From the NCBI RefSeq assembly GCF_014645815.1, contig NZ_BMML01000027.1, forward strand, positions 62,001 to 126,000: a stretch of 64,000 bases of DNA. Direction: 5' to 3'. Within the stretch, counting starts at the first letter, position 1. Each line of letters begins with the position of its first letter. Shown piece by piece: positions 23,137 through 31,656 of this stretch. A program made the translations under genes and the position numbers. The DNA comes from Streptomyces fuscichromogenes (lineage in GTDB: Bacteria; Actinomycetota; Actinomycetes; Streptomycetales; Streptomycetaceae). The notes beneath the pieces are model-generated. The model searched no databases. It saw only the letters and a program-made list of their open reading frames with translations, and was not told the origin of the DNA.

Positions 23137-26100
23137 TCAGACCCAACGGCCGTTGTTGATGGCCGTCGCGGTGTCCTGTTCGTGCGTGTGGATCTCCGTG
23201 CGGACGATGTCCGCGATCTCCCGGTCGCCGACGTAGACCTTCACGTCGGCCTGGAGCGACGTCGGGCCGGCGCTGGACTTCGCGGCCTTGATGTCGGCCC
23301 ACTGGGATCCGGTGAAGACGGGCTCTGGCGATCCGGTGCCGTTGGCGACGAGGGAGAGTCCCGTCGGGAGGTAGCCCCCGTCGTCGTACCAGTGAGGCGA
23401 GCGGCTCAGCCACTTCGACCATGCTGCCGCGGGGCTCCCGTAGTCGGGTCGGTTCTTGATGTAGCCGAGACCCCACTTGATCTGTGTCGCGGCGTTCGTA
23501 CGCCAGTCAGAGCCAGCGGAAGCCATCTTTCCCGCCGGGAGTGCCTGAGGGATGCCATAAGCGCCGGACGAGGCGTTCAGGGCGTTCCAACGCCACCCGG
23601 ACTCACCGTTCCAGAGCTTGATGAGCGGCGGCATCTGCGTCGCTGGGTCCCATCCGAACGCCGGCAGCATGGCGCGCGCGATGTCCTGCGCCTGCTTCGC
23701 CGACGGCCCGTGTGCTCCGAGGTCGCCCAATCAGACGTCAGCCGAACCCCCACCGGTCACGGCGTCGACGATCTTGTCCTTCAGGCCGTCGACCATGCGG
23801 ACGGGGAGCTTGGCGAGAGCCTTGCCCATGGGGGCGCTGCCGACGCCGGCCGCCACGGAGTCGAGAATCGGCTTGACGAGCTTCGCCCAGATCTTCGAGG
23901 GGTTCGCCATCAGGTCCGCGGCTGTCTTGGCCCAGTCGATTCCCTTGCTGACGGCGCTCTTCGCCCAGTCGACGGCTCCGCCGATCGCTCCGACGATGCC
24001 TCCGTCGGCGAACCGCGGGATCTCACCGGTCCGGTTCATGTACTCCAGCGCACCGAACCCGATCTTCCGGGCACTGCTGCGCTTAACGATGAACTCGTCG
24101 GCCATCGCGAGGATTGGGATGCTGTCAACGCCCGGCGTGCCGCCGAACGTCCGCCCACCCTCCGCGAAGCGCGGGGTCTCGTCGAGGAGCTTCGGGGCAG
24201 CCGGCAGTGCCTTCAGCCCGGTGTACTTCGCGACCTTGTCCCACACGGCCTTGATGCCGTGGGTGTAGACCATGTCGATCACGAAGTTGACGGGGCGGGC
24301 TGTGATGCTCGCTATCCCGTTCCAGTGCTTCCGGATCGCGTCCTTCGCGTCGCCGAATGCGTCGCCCACGAGACCGATGGCGGATCGGATGCTGTCGAAG
24401 GGAGGCTTGACGCCCTTCTCATACAGCCACTTCGCACCGGCCGCGATGTCGTCGACGATGGGGGAAACGGCGCGGTCATTGAGCCACGTGAACTTGTTCC
24501 CCAGCCATCCGAGGGCGTTCCAAATATCCTGGAGCGGCGGCTTTATAGCCTTGTCGAACAGCCACTTCGCCGCCTTACCGATCAGGCCGAAGATCGGGGC
24601 TACGATGTGCTCGTGAAGCCACGCGACCTTAGCGCCGACCCACGCGAGGATATGCCAGAGCTGCGTGAACGACGGCTTCAGGTAGTTGTTCCAGACCCAG
24701 AGCGTGACGGTCTTGATCCCGTTCCACGCCGCCTCCACTCCTGTACGGAACCAGCCGAAGCGGTGCCATGCATAGACCACAGCGGCGACGAGCGCGACAA
24801 CTGCAATTCCGATGAGGACGAACGGGTTGGCAGCCACCACGAAGTTGAAAGCGATCATTGCCAGCGTCCACAGCTTCATGCCCACGATCACGGCGTAAAT
24901 GCCCTGGAGTAGCCACGGCGCGTCTCCGGCGATGATGCCTATTGCGTCCGCCACTCCCCCGAGCACCTTCAGGAGCGGTCCTGATATCGGGGAGAGACTC
25001 GATCCGACGTTCAGGAAGGCATTTGCCACTTCGCCGAACACGTGGGCCAGAATGGCGCCGTGCTCCGAGGAGAAGGTGAGGAACTTCTCGAACTCGGGGT
25101 TTGCCCGGAGATTCTGGCCCCACTTGGAGAATCGACTCGTCGTCTTGATGAGGCGATCGGAGATCTTGTCGGAATGGGGGAGGAATCCGTCGAGGACGCC
25201 AGCGATTCCCTTGAAGACGTTGCCGAACGCGGTACCCAGTCCGATGATGGCAGGCTTCACAGCGCCGTCGAGATCACGCTTGAAACCGTGCCAGAACGGC
25301 GTGTTCAGCTCCTTCGATGCCTTGGCCCAGAGGACACCCACGGCGTCGGCAGCGCCGTGCACAAGGGGCGTCAGACCAGGCAGCGCATTCTTCGCTGCGT
25401 TCACGCCGCGCGTGAAGAGCGGAAGGACTTCCGGCTGTAGCGACGTCGACCAGGCGGTGAATGCGGATTTGAGTCCCTTGGGACCCGCAATGGAGTCGTA
25501 CAAGTCGCGTTGCTCGGGAGTGAGCTTGGCGAGCGCCTCGCGATAGGTGTCCGCGGCCGTCACGGTCTTTGCCGTGGTGTCGACCGACGAGCCGTACCGA
25601 TTCCAAGTTGCGCTCAGCGGCGGCTACTTGCTCCGCTCCCTGGATCTGCGCGTCACGGACCTTCGCACGGGCGTCAGCGAGTGCACGCTCCTGGTCGGCA
25701 ACCTTGGCGTTGGCCTGCGAGAGACGGTCCTTCGCCTGCTTCACGACGTCGCTGCCTTCGACGCCGGCCTTCGACGCGGCCTCCGTCGATTTCTTCAGGT
25801 CGTCGGTCTTTTCCTTCTGCTCCTTCAGAGCCTGCTTCGCCTGGTCAAGCGTGAGTTGCGCACGCTGACGCTGGAGGTCGTCGGCCGTCGGATCGGCCAG
25901 CGTCTTGGCCAGATCAGCGGCTGCTTCCTCGACCCGGAGTTCCGCGTCACGCTGGCTCAGCATGCCGTCGAGGAGCTCGTCATGCTGCGCTTTGAGCTGC
26001 GCCGTGGCGTCCTTTCGAGCCTGCGTCAGGTCTTGTTCCGCAGCCTTCGCCGATCGCTGAGCGTCGGCAAGGGAGCGCTCCGCAGTGGCGACTTGTGCGT

Positions 26101-27031
26101 TGGCCTGTGCGACGGCTTGTGCGGCCTGTCGGTGCGCGGACGTCAGGGAAGCTTGTGCGCCTGCCAGCTGGAGCGCGTTCTGTGCGGCACGGACGTTCGA
26201 CGCCGCCGAGTTGTCCGTAGCCCGCGAAGCCTCGTTCGTGGCGGCCGTCTGCAACTGCATTACGTTCGTCACGGACTTGATGGCGGGGACCGCGACGAGG
26301 GCGAGCGCTCCTACTCCCGCGCCGGCTGCGAGAGCTGCGGCAGCAATGGAGCCGATTCCGGCTGCTGCGACCGGGATGACGGGAAGTGCAGCCACAACGC
26401 CAAGGGCTATACCGAGAGCCCTCAATTCGCTTATCGCGCCTGAGGCATTCGTCTTCACTCGAATGTTGACGTCGTCGCGGTCGACGTCGTTAATCGCCCG
26501 TTGCACTTCCGCCAACGCAGCGCGAGCGGCAGCCGTGTCGGTGCGCACTTGAATGCTCGGGTGTTGCGCACCCAAACGCTCAAGCCGCGCACTGATGTCC
26601 GCGATTTCCGTCAGAGCTGCGCCGGCGTCCAGATCGATTCCGACAGTCTTGTTGCTCAGCGAGGCAATGCGGGCGCGCAAGCGGTCGATATCGGCGTTGA
26701 TGCCGGTGTCGCCCAGTCGGACGTCAGCCCGCGGGAGGCTTCGGAATGCCTCCTCCAACTTGGCTTTGACCGACCGGCCGAAGGCGCCACCGACCTTGCC
26801 GCCCTCACGGACCGCCACCGCGCGAGCTCTCGTCCCACCCTGGGTTACGGCGTCAGGGATAGCGATGACGATATGCCGGCTGATGGCGTCACCCATGCGC
26901 TGGCCGACTTCCTGCCCCACGCGGTCGGCCGCGGGAAGTACAGCGGCCTTCAGCCTCGTATGGAACTGGGGCACCACCGGCACAACGTCAACTCCGGCGG
27001 AGCCGACGATATCCATATCCGCAGCCATCAC
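23137..27031 (-). pseudogene. Phage tail tape-measure gene, broken by a frameshift and a stop codon
   Basis: Three minus-strand pieces form one tape-measure protein of about 1300 residues. Piece 1 (27031 to about 25588) has MMAADMDIVGSAGVDVVPVV, a Gly/Ala membrane-like stretch (LGVVAALPVIPVAAAGIGSI) and a long Ala/Gln/Lys coiled coil. The frame then shifts: a +1 step after CTC at 25589-25591 rejoins SVDTTAKTVTAADTYREALA. Piece 2 (to 23731) has TLAMIAFNFVVAANPFVLIG and repeated Trp-rich segments (WNALGWLGNKFTWLND). TGA at 23731-23733 is followed at once, in the same frame, by piece 3: a lytic-transglycosylase-like domain (LWNGESGWRWNALNASSGAY, GIPQALPAGKMASAGSDW). The protein would set tail length and help wall penetration; it is probably non-functional here. 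Confidence 0.88.
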
Positions 27032-27324
27032 GCCTCCGTTTCGTCCGTTGCCGGGGCCGTAACAGGCGTTGTCGGCGCGGAGAACGTGACATCGTCGGCG
27101 TTGTCGCGGATGTCAAGTAGCTGCCTTATGAGGCAGAGCCTATGGGCCTCGCGCTCTGTCTCCGGAGTGAACTCAGAACGGGCGTTGGCAACCGCTGCAA
27201 CGGTCCAGTCGCGGCACGCGTCGGAGCACCAGGACGATATTTCGAGACTGCCGGATCTCGTGAGTCTCAGCGTCGGTGAGAATCGGCAATGCGGGCGGAA
27301 GCACCCCGATGTTTCAGTGGTCAT
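27028..27324 (-). CDS. Small Cys-rich protein upstream of the tape-measure gene (98 aa)
   Basis: MTTETSGCFRPHCRFSPTLR, then SSWCSDACRDWTVAAVANAR: a C-x3-HC...C-x3-C arrangement suggesting a small zinc-binding fold, followed by a Thr/Pro-rich tail. The position directly before a tape-measure gene, with an ATGA overlap (27028-27031), is where tail-assembly chaperones usually lie, but the sequence does not look like one. Function unknown. Confidence 0.6.
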   Translation of the reverse strand: MTTETSGCFRPHCRFSPTLRLTRSGSLEISSWCSDACRDWTVAAVANARSEFTPETEREAHRLCLIRQLLDIRDNADDVTFSAPTTPVTAPATDETEA

Positions 27325-27347
27325 CTTGTCTCTCCCGGGAAATGCGA

Positions 27348-27373
27348 AAACCCCCTGCGCGTCCGCAGAGGGC
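27348..27373 (-). terminator. Hairpin with T-run
   Basis: CCCCCTGCG (27351-27359) pairs with CGCAGAGGG (27364-27372) with one mismatch. On the minus strand it is followed by TTTT (27347-27350). It lies between the 88-residue and 98-residue genes. Confidence 0.6.
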
Positions 27374-27402
27374 TTGGTGGGTAGGGTGTCGTTTCGCCGA
27401 CG

Positions 27403-27669
27403 TCAGCCGGTCTTATCCGGCCTCGCGAACACCTCGTCGATGTGGTCCGTAGGCCGCTTGCGGGCGTTCAGTGCGTCCCACAGCCGGACCAACTCCGCAG
27501 CCTCTACCCCGTCGTTGCGGCGCAGTGCGCGCCGAGCTCGAATCATGTAGACCGAGCAGTCGGCAGAGCAGTACCGCGGAAGCTTGGACTTGCCGTCGGG
27601 CGTCGTCTGCTGCTTGCGCGGGAACGGGCACGACGGGCGCTGACACGGCGACATGGGGAAGCTGGTCAT
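27403..27669 (-). CDS. Small zinc-finger-like protein (88 aa)
   Basis: MTSFPMSPCQRPSCPFPRKQ, then KSKLPRYCSADCSVYMIRAR: four cysteines in C-x4-C...C-x3-C form, with basic residues around the second pair, like an MYM/FCS-type zinc finger. A helical tail (EAAELVRLWDALNARKRPTD) follows. It belongs with the other Cys-rich small proteins of this element. Confidence 0.65.
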   Translation of the reverse strand: MTSFPMSPCQRPSCPFPRKQQTTPDGKSKLPRYCSADCSVYMIRARRALRRNDGVEAAELVRLWDALNARKRPTDHIDEVFARPDKTG

Positions 27670-28011
27670 TGCGTCTCCTCCGGAGAATGCAGAACGCCCC
27701 AGGGACCGAAGTCCGCCAGGACGTTTGCTGTGTTACGGCTAAAGGTGCCTTGACCTGCGAAGTTTGCAGTTCGCAGAAAGCGTGACGGGGGAATTTTTCG
27801 CGTGGCTGACGTTCACCCGGTACCTACGGTCCATCGCCCGGACGCCGCCAAAGGGCGTCAGAACGGCGCTGAGGCCCGCATCGGGGGCCTCTGGAAGCGT
27901 TACGTCCCAGATCCCCAGACCCGTACAGGCAGCGAGTTCCAGCACCTTTACGGTGCTCGTGGTGACCCGGAGGAAGTTACCCCCCCTGCATTCTCGAAGG
28001 TCATAGCGCTG
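27670..28011. other. Gene-poor interval of 342 bp in the element
   Basis: Holds promoter-like copy 3 (27782-27809) and a hairpin GAGGCCC/GGGCCTC (27871-27877, 27885-27891). In a complete phage the terminase and capsid genes would follow the HNH gene here, so this may be a deletion junction. No convincing gene; frames of 60-100 codons lack ribosome-binding sites. Confidence 0.45.
27782..27809 (-). promoter_or_regulatory. Element promoter-like module, weaker copy 3
   Basis: On the minus strand AAATTCCCCCGTCAC matches the right half of the modules at 22825 and 31112 (ATTCCCCCAT-AC). The left hexamer is not conserved. It lies 113 bp upstream of the 88-residue gene. Confidence 0.35.
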
Positions 28012-28329
28012 TCAGTCGTCGAGTGCCGGGTGCGACTGACGCGGACGGTGCGTACTCACGCGCGTGAGCGCTGCCGCTCGTCCTCCTTCGCTGCCGGACT
28101 TCGCCCGATGATGCCAAGGGCACAGCAACGCCAGGTTGGACATGTCATCCGACCCTCCGAGCGAGTGAGGGACGATGTGGTCTACGTCGGTGCCAGGCTC
28201 AGGACATCGCGTGCCGTCGCTGTGCCTGGCCGTGCACTGGCTACCGTCGCGCCGGATCACCCGGCGTCGCAGCGTGGCCCAGTTCCGCGGCAGTGTGGCG
28301 CGCCTGCGCGACGTGGACCACGGAGTCAC
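28012..28329 (-). CDS. HNH endonuclease
   Basis: Small nuclease of 105 residues. The HNH motif is complete: DVDHIVPHSLGGSDDMSNLA followed by LLCPWHHRAKSG, with Asp-His, Asn and His at the expected spacing. Two Cys flanking upstream (SQCTARHSDGTRC) may bind structural zinc. In tailed phages such genes lie next to the terminase and help DNA packaging at cos ends; no terminase follows here. GTG start at 28329, two bases after the upstream stop. Confidence 0.9.
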   Translation of the reverse strand: MTPWSTSRRRATLPRNWATLRRRVIRRDGSQCTARHSDGTRCPEPGTDVDHIVPHSLGGSDDMSNLALLCPWHHRAKSGSEGGRAAALTRVSTHRPRQSHPALDD

Positions 28330-28331
28330 CG

Positions 28332-28595
28332 TCAGCCCTCGCCGTCGTCGTCCTCGTCGACGACGATGAAGTCACTGCCGACGCTGCTGACGTGGTCCAG
28401 CCGCACCGTGTGCACGATCGTGTCCACGGTGATCTGGAGGGACTCGGGGTAGTCAGTGCCGCCCCACTCGACAGCAACCGTCGCGTAGTCCAGCGTCCCC
28501 GTCAGGGTCTGCCCTCCGACGAGGTTGACGGCGGCTGTCTGGCCGTTCAGCGTCACGGCGCGGTTCTTGATGTCCTGTGCGGCAGTGGTCGCCAT
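28332..28595 (-). CDS. Phage-like small beta-rich protein (87 aa)
   Basis: MATTAAQDIKNRAVTLNGQT, then strands AVNLVGGQTLTGTLDYATVA and LQITVDTIVHTVRLDHVSSV, ending in an acidic tail. The pattern suggests a small beta barrel (Sm-like or head/tail-joining type), but no family is recognised. It shares one base with the preceding scaffold-like gene and lies two bases before the HNH gene. Confidence 0.6.
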   Translation of the reverse strand: MATTAAQDIKNRAVTLNGQTAAVNLVGGQTLTGTLDYATVAVEWGGTDYPESLQITVDTIVHTVRLDHVSSVGSDFIVVDEDDDGEG

Positions 28596-28942
28596 CAGTG
28601 GTTCTCCATGTGGTAGTTGGTGGTGTGGAACGGAGGGCGCGCATCCTGGGGGCGCTGGCCGTTCTCGTCGAGACCGTGCTCCCTCTGGTAGCGCGCGGCT
28701 CCGGCGCCCAGGCTCCCGGCGGCGTGGCCCTGGACGTCGCTGCCGGACGCGGACGGCGGACGGGCGGTCGACGTCCCGAACGCCACGGCCAAAGTGCGTG
28801 CGTCAGCCTGGAGTTCCTCCGACGTCGACCCGCGGAGGAACTTGCTCTGTTCTGGCGTCAGGCCAGCGGCGAGCCCCGCACGGAGGCGGGCAAGTTCGGC
28901 GCGGGATGATTCGAGCTGCTGCTCAATGGTTGGTTCGCTCAT
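28595..28942 (-). CDS. Scaffold-like phage protein (115 aa)
   Basis: N-terminal coiled coil (MSEPTIEQQLESSRAELARL), then LTPEQSKFLRGSTSEELQAD and ARTLAVAFG, a pattern seen in short scaffolding-type proteins of actinophages. A Gly/Ala-rich, disordered C-terminus ends HTTNYHMENH. In intact phages it precedes the major capsid gene; that gene is absent here. It may be a remnant or a capsid-assembly modifier. Confidence 0.55.
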   Translation of the reverse strand: MSEPTIEQQLESSRAELARLRAGLAAGLTPEQSKFLRGSTSEELQADARTLAVAFGTSTARPPSASGSDVQGHAAGSLGAGAARYQREHGLDENGQRPQDARPPFHTTNYHMENH

Positions 28943-28950
28943 GTCTGTTC

Positions 28951-29895
28951 CTAGAAGTAGTCGCGGGTGGTCGGCTCGCCGTCAGGATGCGCGGCCGTGG
29001 GCTTGGGCTTGGGCGGTGCCGGCTGAGAGATGTCCAAGTGCGCCGCACGGGAGTGTGCGTACACGTCTCCCGGGCGTCCGGGCCGTGTGGGGAGCTCACG
29101 GGGCGAGATGTCCGGCCAGTCCTCCATGCCGGCGGGGACGGTCAACACCGCGATGTCGCCCTCCAACGCGTCGACGCTGGCAGGTACATAGGCGTCCTCC
29201 TGCGCGACGAGCCAGCGGACGTATCCCATGTCAACGCGCCCGGACACGTCGCGCATGACCGCACGGACGGCGTCGGGCACCTCGTCAGGGTGCGTGCGCT
29301 GCACATGGCCGAACCCCTGAAGCCTCCAGTTGCGCCCATGCCAGTCGCCGCGCATACCCTCACCCGGGGCCGTCGGGCCGCGGAGTACCTCCCACTGCGA
29401 GGCGCGGACGTGCCCGACGCTCTGCACGATGCCCCGGAGGCGGCTCCACGCCGCTACAGCGTCGCCTCCCGCCTCGATGGCAGCCTCCGCGGAGTTGGCA
29501 CCACGAAGGGCCGTGAAGTCGCTCCGAGCCTCGTCGAGGAGTTCCGACAGCCGTGCGCCCAGAGCCGACAGAACGTCCTCCGTACCGGCGTCCAGGGCTT
29601 CGTACAGAGCCCACTCGGCGCGCGTCACGGCGCCCTTTCGGGCCAGGAACTCCAGTTCGGTCGCCTCCGCGTCCTCGAAGGCCTTCGCAGCGCGCTTGCC
29701 GACGTCCTTCGGCCATGGCTTGTCAGCCATGAACGCGTCCGCGGCCTCGTCGAGCACGGCATTCCGCGCGGCGTGCGGCTCCACGGTGGTCGGCGCGCCG
29801 TCGAGGAGCTTCTCCGCTGCCTGGAGTCGCCGCTCAGCGTCGGCGATCTCCGGGACGGCAGCGCGAGCCGCTGTGAGTTCGGGGTTCGTGATCAC
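28951..29895 (-). CDS. Element-encoded hypothetical protein (314 aa)
   Basis: N-terminal two-thirds is helical and charged (AAEKLLDGAPTTVEPHAARN, AFEDAEATELEFLARKGAVT, ALGARLSELLDEARSDFTAL), followed by a mixed region (HPDEVPDAVRAVMRDVSGRV) and a Pro-rich tail (QPAPPKPKPTAAHPDGEPTT). The length and helical start fit a phage structural or head-associated protein. No domain recognised. GTG start at 29895; it lies two bases from the upstream gene and eight from the downstream gene, so it is in one operon with them. Confidence 0.6.
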   Translation of the reverse strand: MITNPELTAARAAVPEIADAERRLQAAEKLLDGAPTTVEPHAARNAVLDEAADAFMADKPWPKDVGKRAAKAFEDAEATELEFLARKGAVTRAEWALYEALDAGTEDVLSALGARLSELLDEARSDFTALRGANSAEAAIEAGGDAVAAWSRLRGIVQSVGHVRASQWEVLRGPTAPGEGMRGDWHGRNWRLQGFGHVQRTHPDEVPDAVRAVMRDVSGRVDMGYVRWLVAQEDAYVPASVDALEGDIAVLTVPAGMEDWPDISPRELPTRPGRPGDVYAHSRAAHLDISQPAPPKPKPTAAHPDGEPTTRDYF

Positions 29896-29897
29896 GA

Positions 29898-30185
29898 TCA
29901 GTCCTCTGTCTCAGGAAACGACGAAAGGCCCTGCCCACGTGGGGTCAAGGCCCTTCGGAAGTGCGCCGTACGCTCCGCACGGCGTTGACGCATGCGCTCG
30001 CGTGTCGGCTCCGGATCCCGGGCGTACGCGTCGCGGCGCTTGCGGTTGTAGCAGGAAAGGCAGTGGGGGCGTGTGCCGCCTCGTCCCATCGCGTCGAACG
30101 GCCAGTGTTCCAGCGTGAGCGGGAACGACTCCCCGCACGTCAGACACGGCCGCGACGTCGGGCCAGGCACGTCAAAGGTGCGCAT
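29898..30185 (-). CDS. Zinc-ribbon/HNH-like small protein (95 aa)
   Basis: RPCLTCGESFPLTLEHWPFD and then GTRPHCLSCYNRKRRDAYAR: two CxxC pairs around a His-containing loop, then a strongly basic helical tail with RERMRQRRAERTAHFRRALT. The pattern is that of a zinc-ribbon or degenerate HNH-type fold found in many actinophage small proteins. Likely nucleic-acid binding. First gene of the run down to the HNH nuclease. Confidence 0.65.
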   Translation of the reverse strand: MRTFDVPGPTSRPCLTCGESFPLTLEHWPFDAMGRGGTRPHCLSCYNRKRRDAYARDPEPTRERMRQRRAERTAHFRRALTPRGQGLSSFPETED

Positions 30186-30235
30186 TGGTCTCCGTCCATG
30201 GCGTTCGGTCTTTAGCTCGAAATGAGGGCATGAGA

Positions 30236-30366
30236 AAGGGCTCCCGCCCGTGGAGTGGCGACGCGGAGCAGCACGGCCAGAGGAAGGAACCGGCGCTCAA
30301 CGCGCTCCCTGGAGGGACACAGGCGGGAGCCCTTAGCGTGGCGCCGGAGGAGAGTACGGCGCCACG
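30236..30366. repeat. Two perfect inverted repeats in a non-coding gap
   Basis: AAGGGCTCCCGCC (30236-30248) pairs with GGCGGGAGCCCTT (30320-30332), 13 bp around a 71-base loop. Immediately after it AGCGTGGCGCC (30333-30343) pairs with GGCGCCACGCT (30356-30366), 11 bp around a 12-base loop. The gap 30186-30471 has no gene. Confidence 0.7.
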
Positions 30367-30471
30367 CTGGCTCGCGAGCCTTCAACGGTCAGAGGTTCCG
30401 GAACCGGAGGCTTCGCGAAGTAGAGAGGGAGAGGAGAGGCAGCCCCTCCCCTTCCTCATGTATTTCGAACG

Positions 30472-31062
30472 TCAGGCAGCGTCGGTACCCCGCTGCGCTG
30501 CCATGCGCTCCCTGGCCTTCGCCCGGTCGACCGCCTTCGCGCACTCGCGACTGCACGACTTGCGCCACTTCCGGCGCTGGCTTGCCGGACGTCGCTGCTC
30601 GAAGGGAGTCGAGCAGTGCCCGCAGTTGCCGGCCCAGACCTTGAAGTCGCCCACGACGGTCACGCGCCCACCGTCGACCTCCCACGACGGACCCTCCTCC
30701 GCGTCAGGCTGCCGCGCGGCAAAGGCTGCGGCGATAGCCGGATCCACGCGCACGACGACATCACCCACGACGGGCGGGACGATGTCGACTCCGCGGCCCG
30801 ACGGCCGGCGACGCTGCGGACGCTCCGGGTCGTCCTCGTCGTACATGCCGTCATGCCAGTCCTCCCACTGCCGCTCGCCGAACTCCTCGTCTTCGAGGTC
30901 GTCGAGCGGGTCGTGTCCGCTCAGCCCCCGCCACGGGGCGCGTCCACGGCTGACAAACGCCTCGTGGTCCGTCTCCAACTCCAGTGCCAGGTACCGGAGT
31001 TCATCCGCCTCGTCCGTCAGCCGCGTCCGCCGTCGGATCGGTGCGCCGTTGTCGTCGTACAT
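30472..31062 (-). CDS. Element-encoded protein with C-terminal zinc finger (196 aa)
   Basis: An acidic, disordered N-terminus (DDLEDEEFGERQWEDWHDGM) is followed by a short beta segment (VVGDVVVRVDPAIAAAFAAR). A Cys-rich basic C-terminus follows (WAGNCGHCSTPFEQRRP, then RKWRKSCSRECAKAVDRAKA): CxxC...C-x3-C with many Arg/Lys. The last module matches the small zinc-finger proteins elsewhere in the element, so this looks like a fused, larger relative. A promoter-like module lies about 50 bp upstream. Confidence 0.65.
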   Translation of the reverse strand: MYDDNGAPIRRRTRLTDEADELRYLALELETDHEAFVSRGRAPWRGLSGHDPLDDLEDEEFGERQWEDWHDGMYDEDDPERPQRRRPSGRGVDIVPPVVGDVVVRVDPAIAAAFAARQPDAEEGPSWEVDGGRVTVVGDFKVWAGNCGHCSTPFEQRRPASQRRKWRKSCSRECAKAVDRAKARERMAAQRGTDAA

Positions 31063-31111
31063 GCCTCTGCCCCTCAGTAGACCTGCCGCGCCTGTGCGCG
31101 GTTACAGAGGG

Positions 31112-31139
31112 GTAATGGGGGAATTCGAACGCATTGTTA
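31112..31139 (-). promoter_or_regulatory. Element promoter-like module, copy 2
   Basis: On the minus strand TAACAA (31134-31139), 16 bases, then CATTAC (31112-31117), with ATTCCCC before the second hexamer, as in copy 1. It is about 50 bp upstream of the 196-residue gene. Confidence 0.55.
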
Positions 31140-31363
31140 GGCTCGGACGGTTGACTACTTTCGGTGATCGGTAGAGAGCGACAGTCGTGACCTGCTCGAA
31201 GCCCTGTACGGCCGCGTGAGCGCTTCCAGGCTCCCCGCCGTACCCCGAAGCGCCGAACGGGCGCGAGAGGGGCCTTTGTGGGCTTCCTCGCACCTCGTCC
31301 GTCGCACCCCTCCCCGTCGCCCTCCGTCAGAGCGGGCCGACGTCCTTCCCGGCCAGAGTTGAG

Positions 31364-31448
31364 GTCAAAGTGCCAAACCAAACGGCATTTTCAACTTCTC
31401 TCTAACGCGTCTTAGGAGAAAGCTGAGAAGGGGGTTTGTTTGACACTT
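31364..31448. repeat. A+T-rich imperfect inverted repeat
   Basis: CAAAGTGCCAAACCAAAC on the left is mirrored by GTTTGTTTGACACTTTGG on the right (one substitution and one base gap). About 50 bases between them include runs such as CATTTTCAACTTCTCTCTAA. This is the most A+T-rich stretch of the window. Confidence 0.55.
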
Positions 31449-31607
31449 TGGCCACCGGTTTGGAGAAAACCGCAGGTCGGAGGGATGCGGAGTTTGGACA
31501 GTTCCGACGGCGCGGCACGGGAGGACGAGGCGCACGAGTCGCACATAAGGGATGAAGCACCCGTAACGTCACCTGCGCGCCTCGCCGACGGCACCCCCGG
31601 AACGCGC

Positions 31608-31645
31608 GGAAGCCCGCTACAGCCGAAGGGCTGCGCGGGCTTTCC
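31608..31645 (-). terminator. Hairpin after the 73-residue gene
   Basis: GGAAGCCCGC (31608-31617) and GCGGGCTTTCC (31635-31645) form a near-perfect stem, 12 bp beyond the stop of the minus-strand gene at 31657. Confidence 0.65.
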
Positions 31646-31656
31646 GTCACTGTCGG

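Larger units (their letters stand above)
31063..31656. other. Non-coding interval of about 590 bp
   Basis: Contains promoter-like copy 2 (31112-31139), an A+T-rich inverted repeat (about 31364-31448) and a hairpin (31608-31645). Open frames on both strands lack start signals and family-like sequence. This is the largest gene-free stretch of the element and the best place to look for an origin or control region. Confidence 0.5.

Noticed and set aside
25274..25600. Programmed frameshift in the tape-measure gene
   Set aside because: Programmed slips in tailed phages occur in the tail-assembly chaperone, not mid-tape-measure. No slippery heptamer is seen, and a second lesion (TGA at 23731) points to decay.
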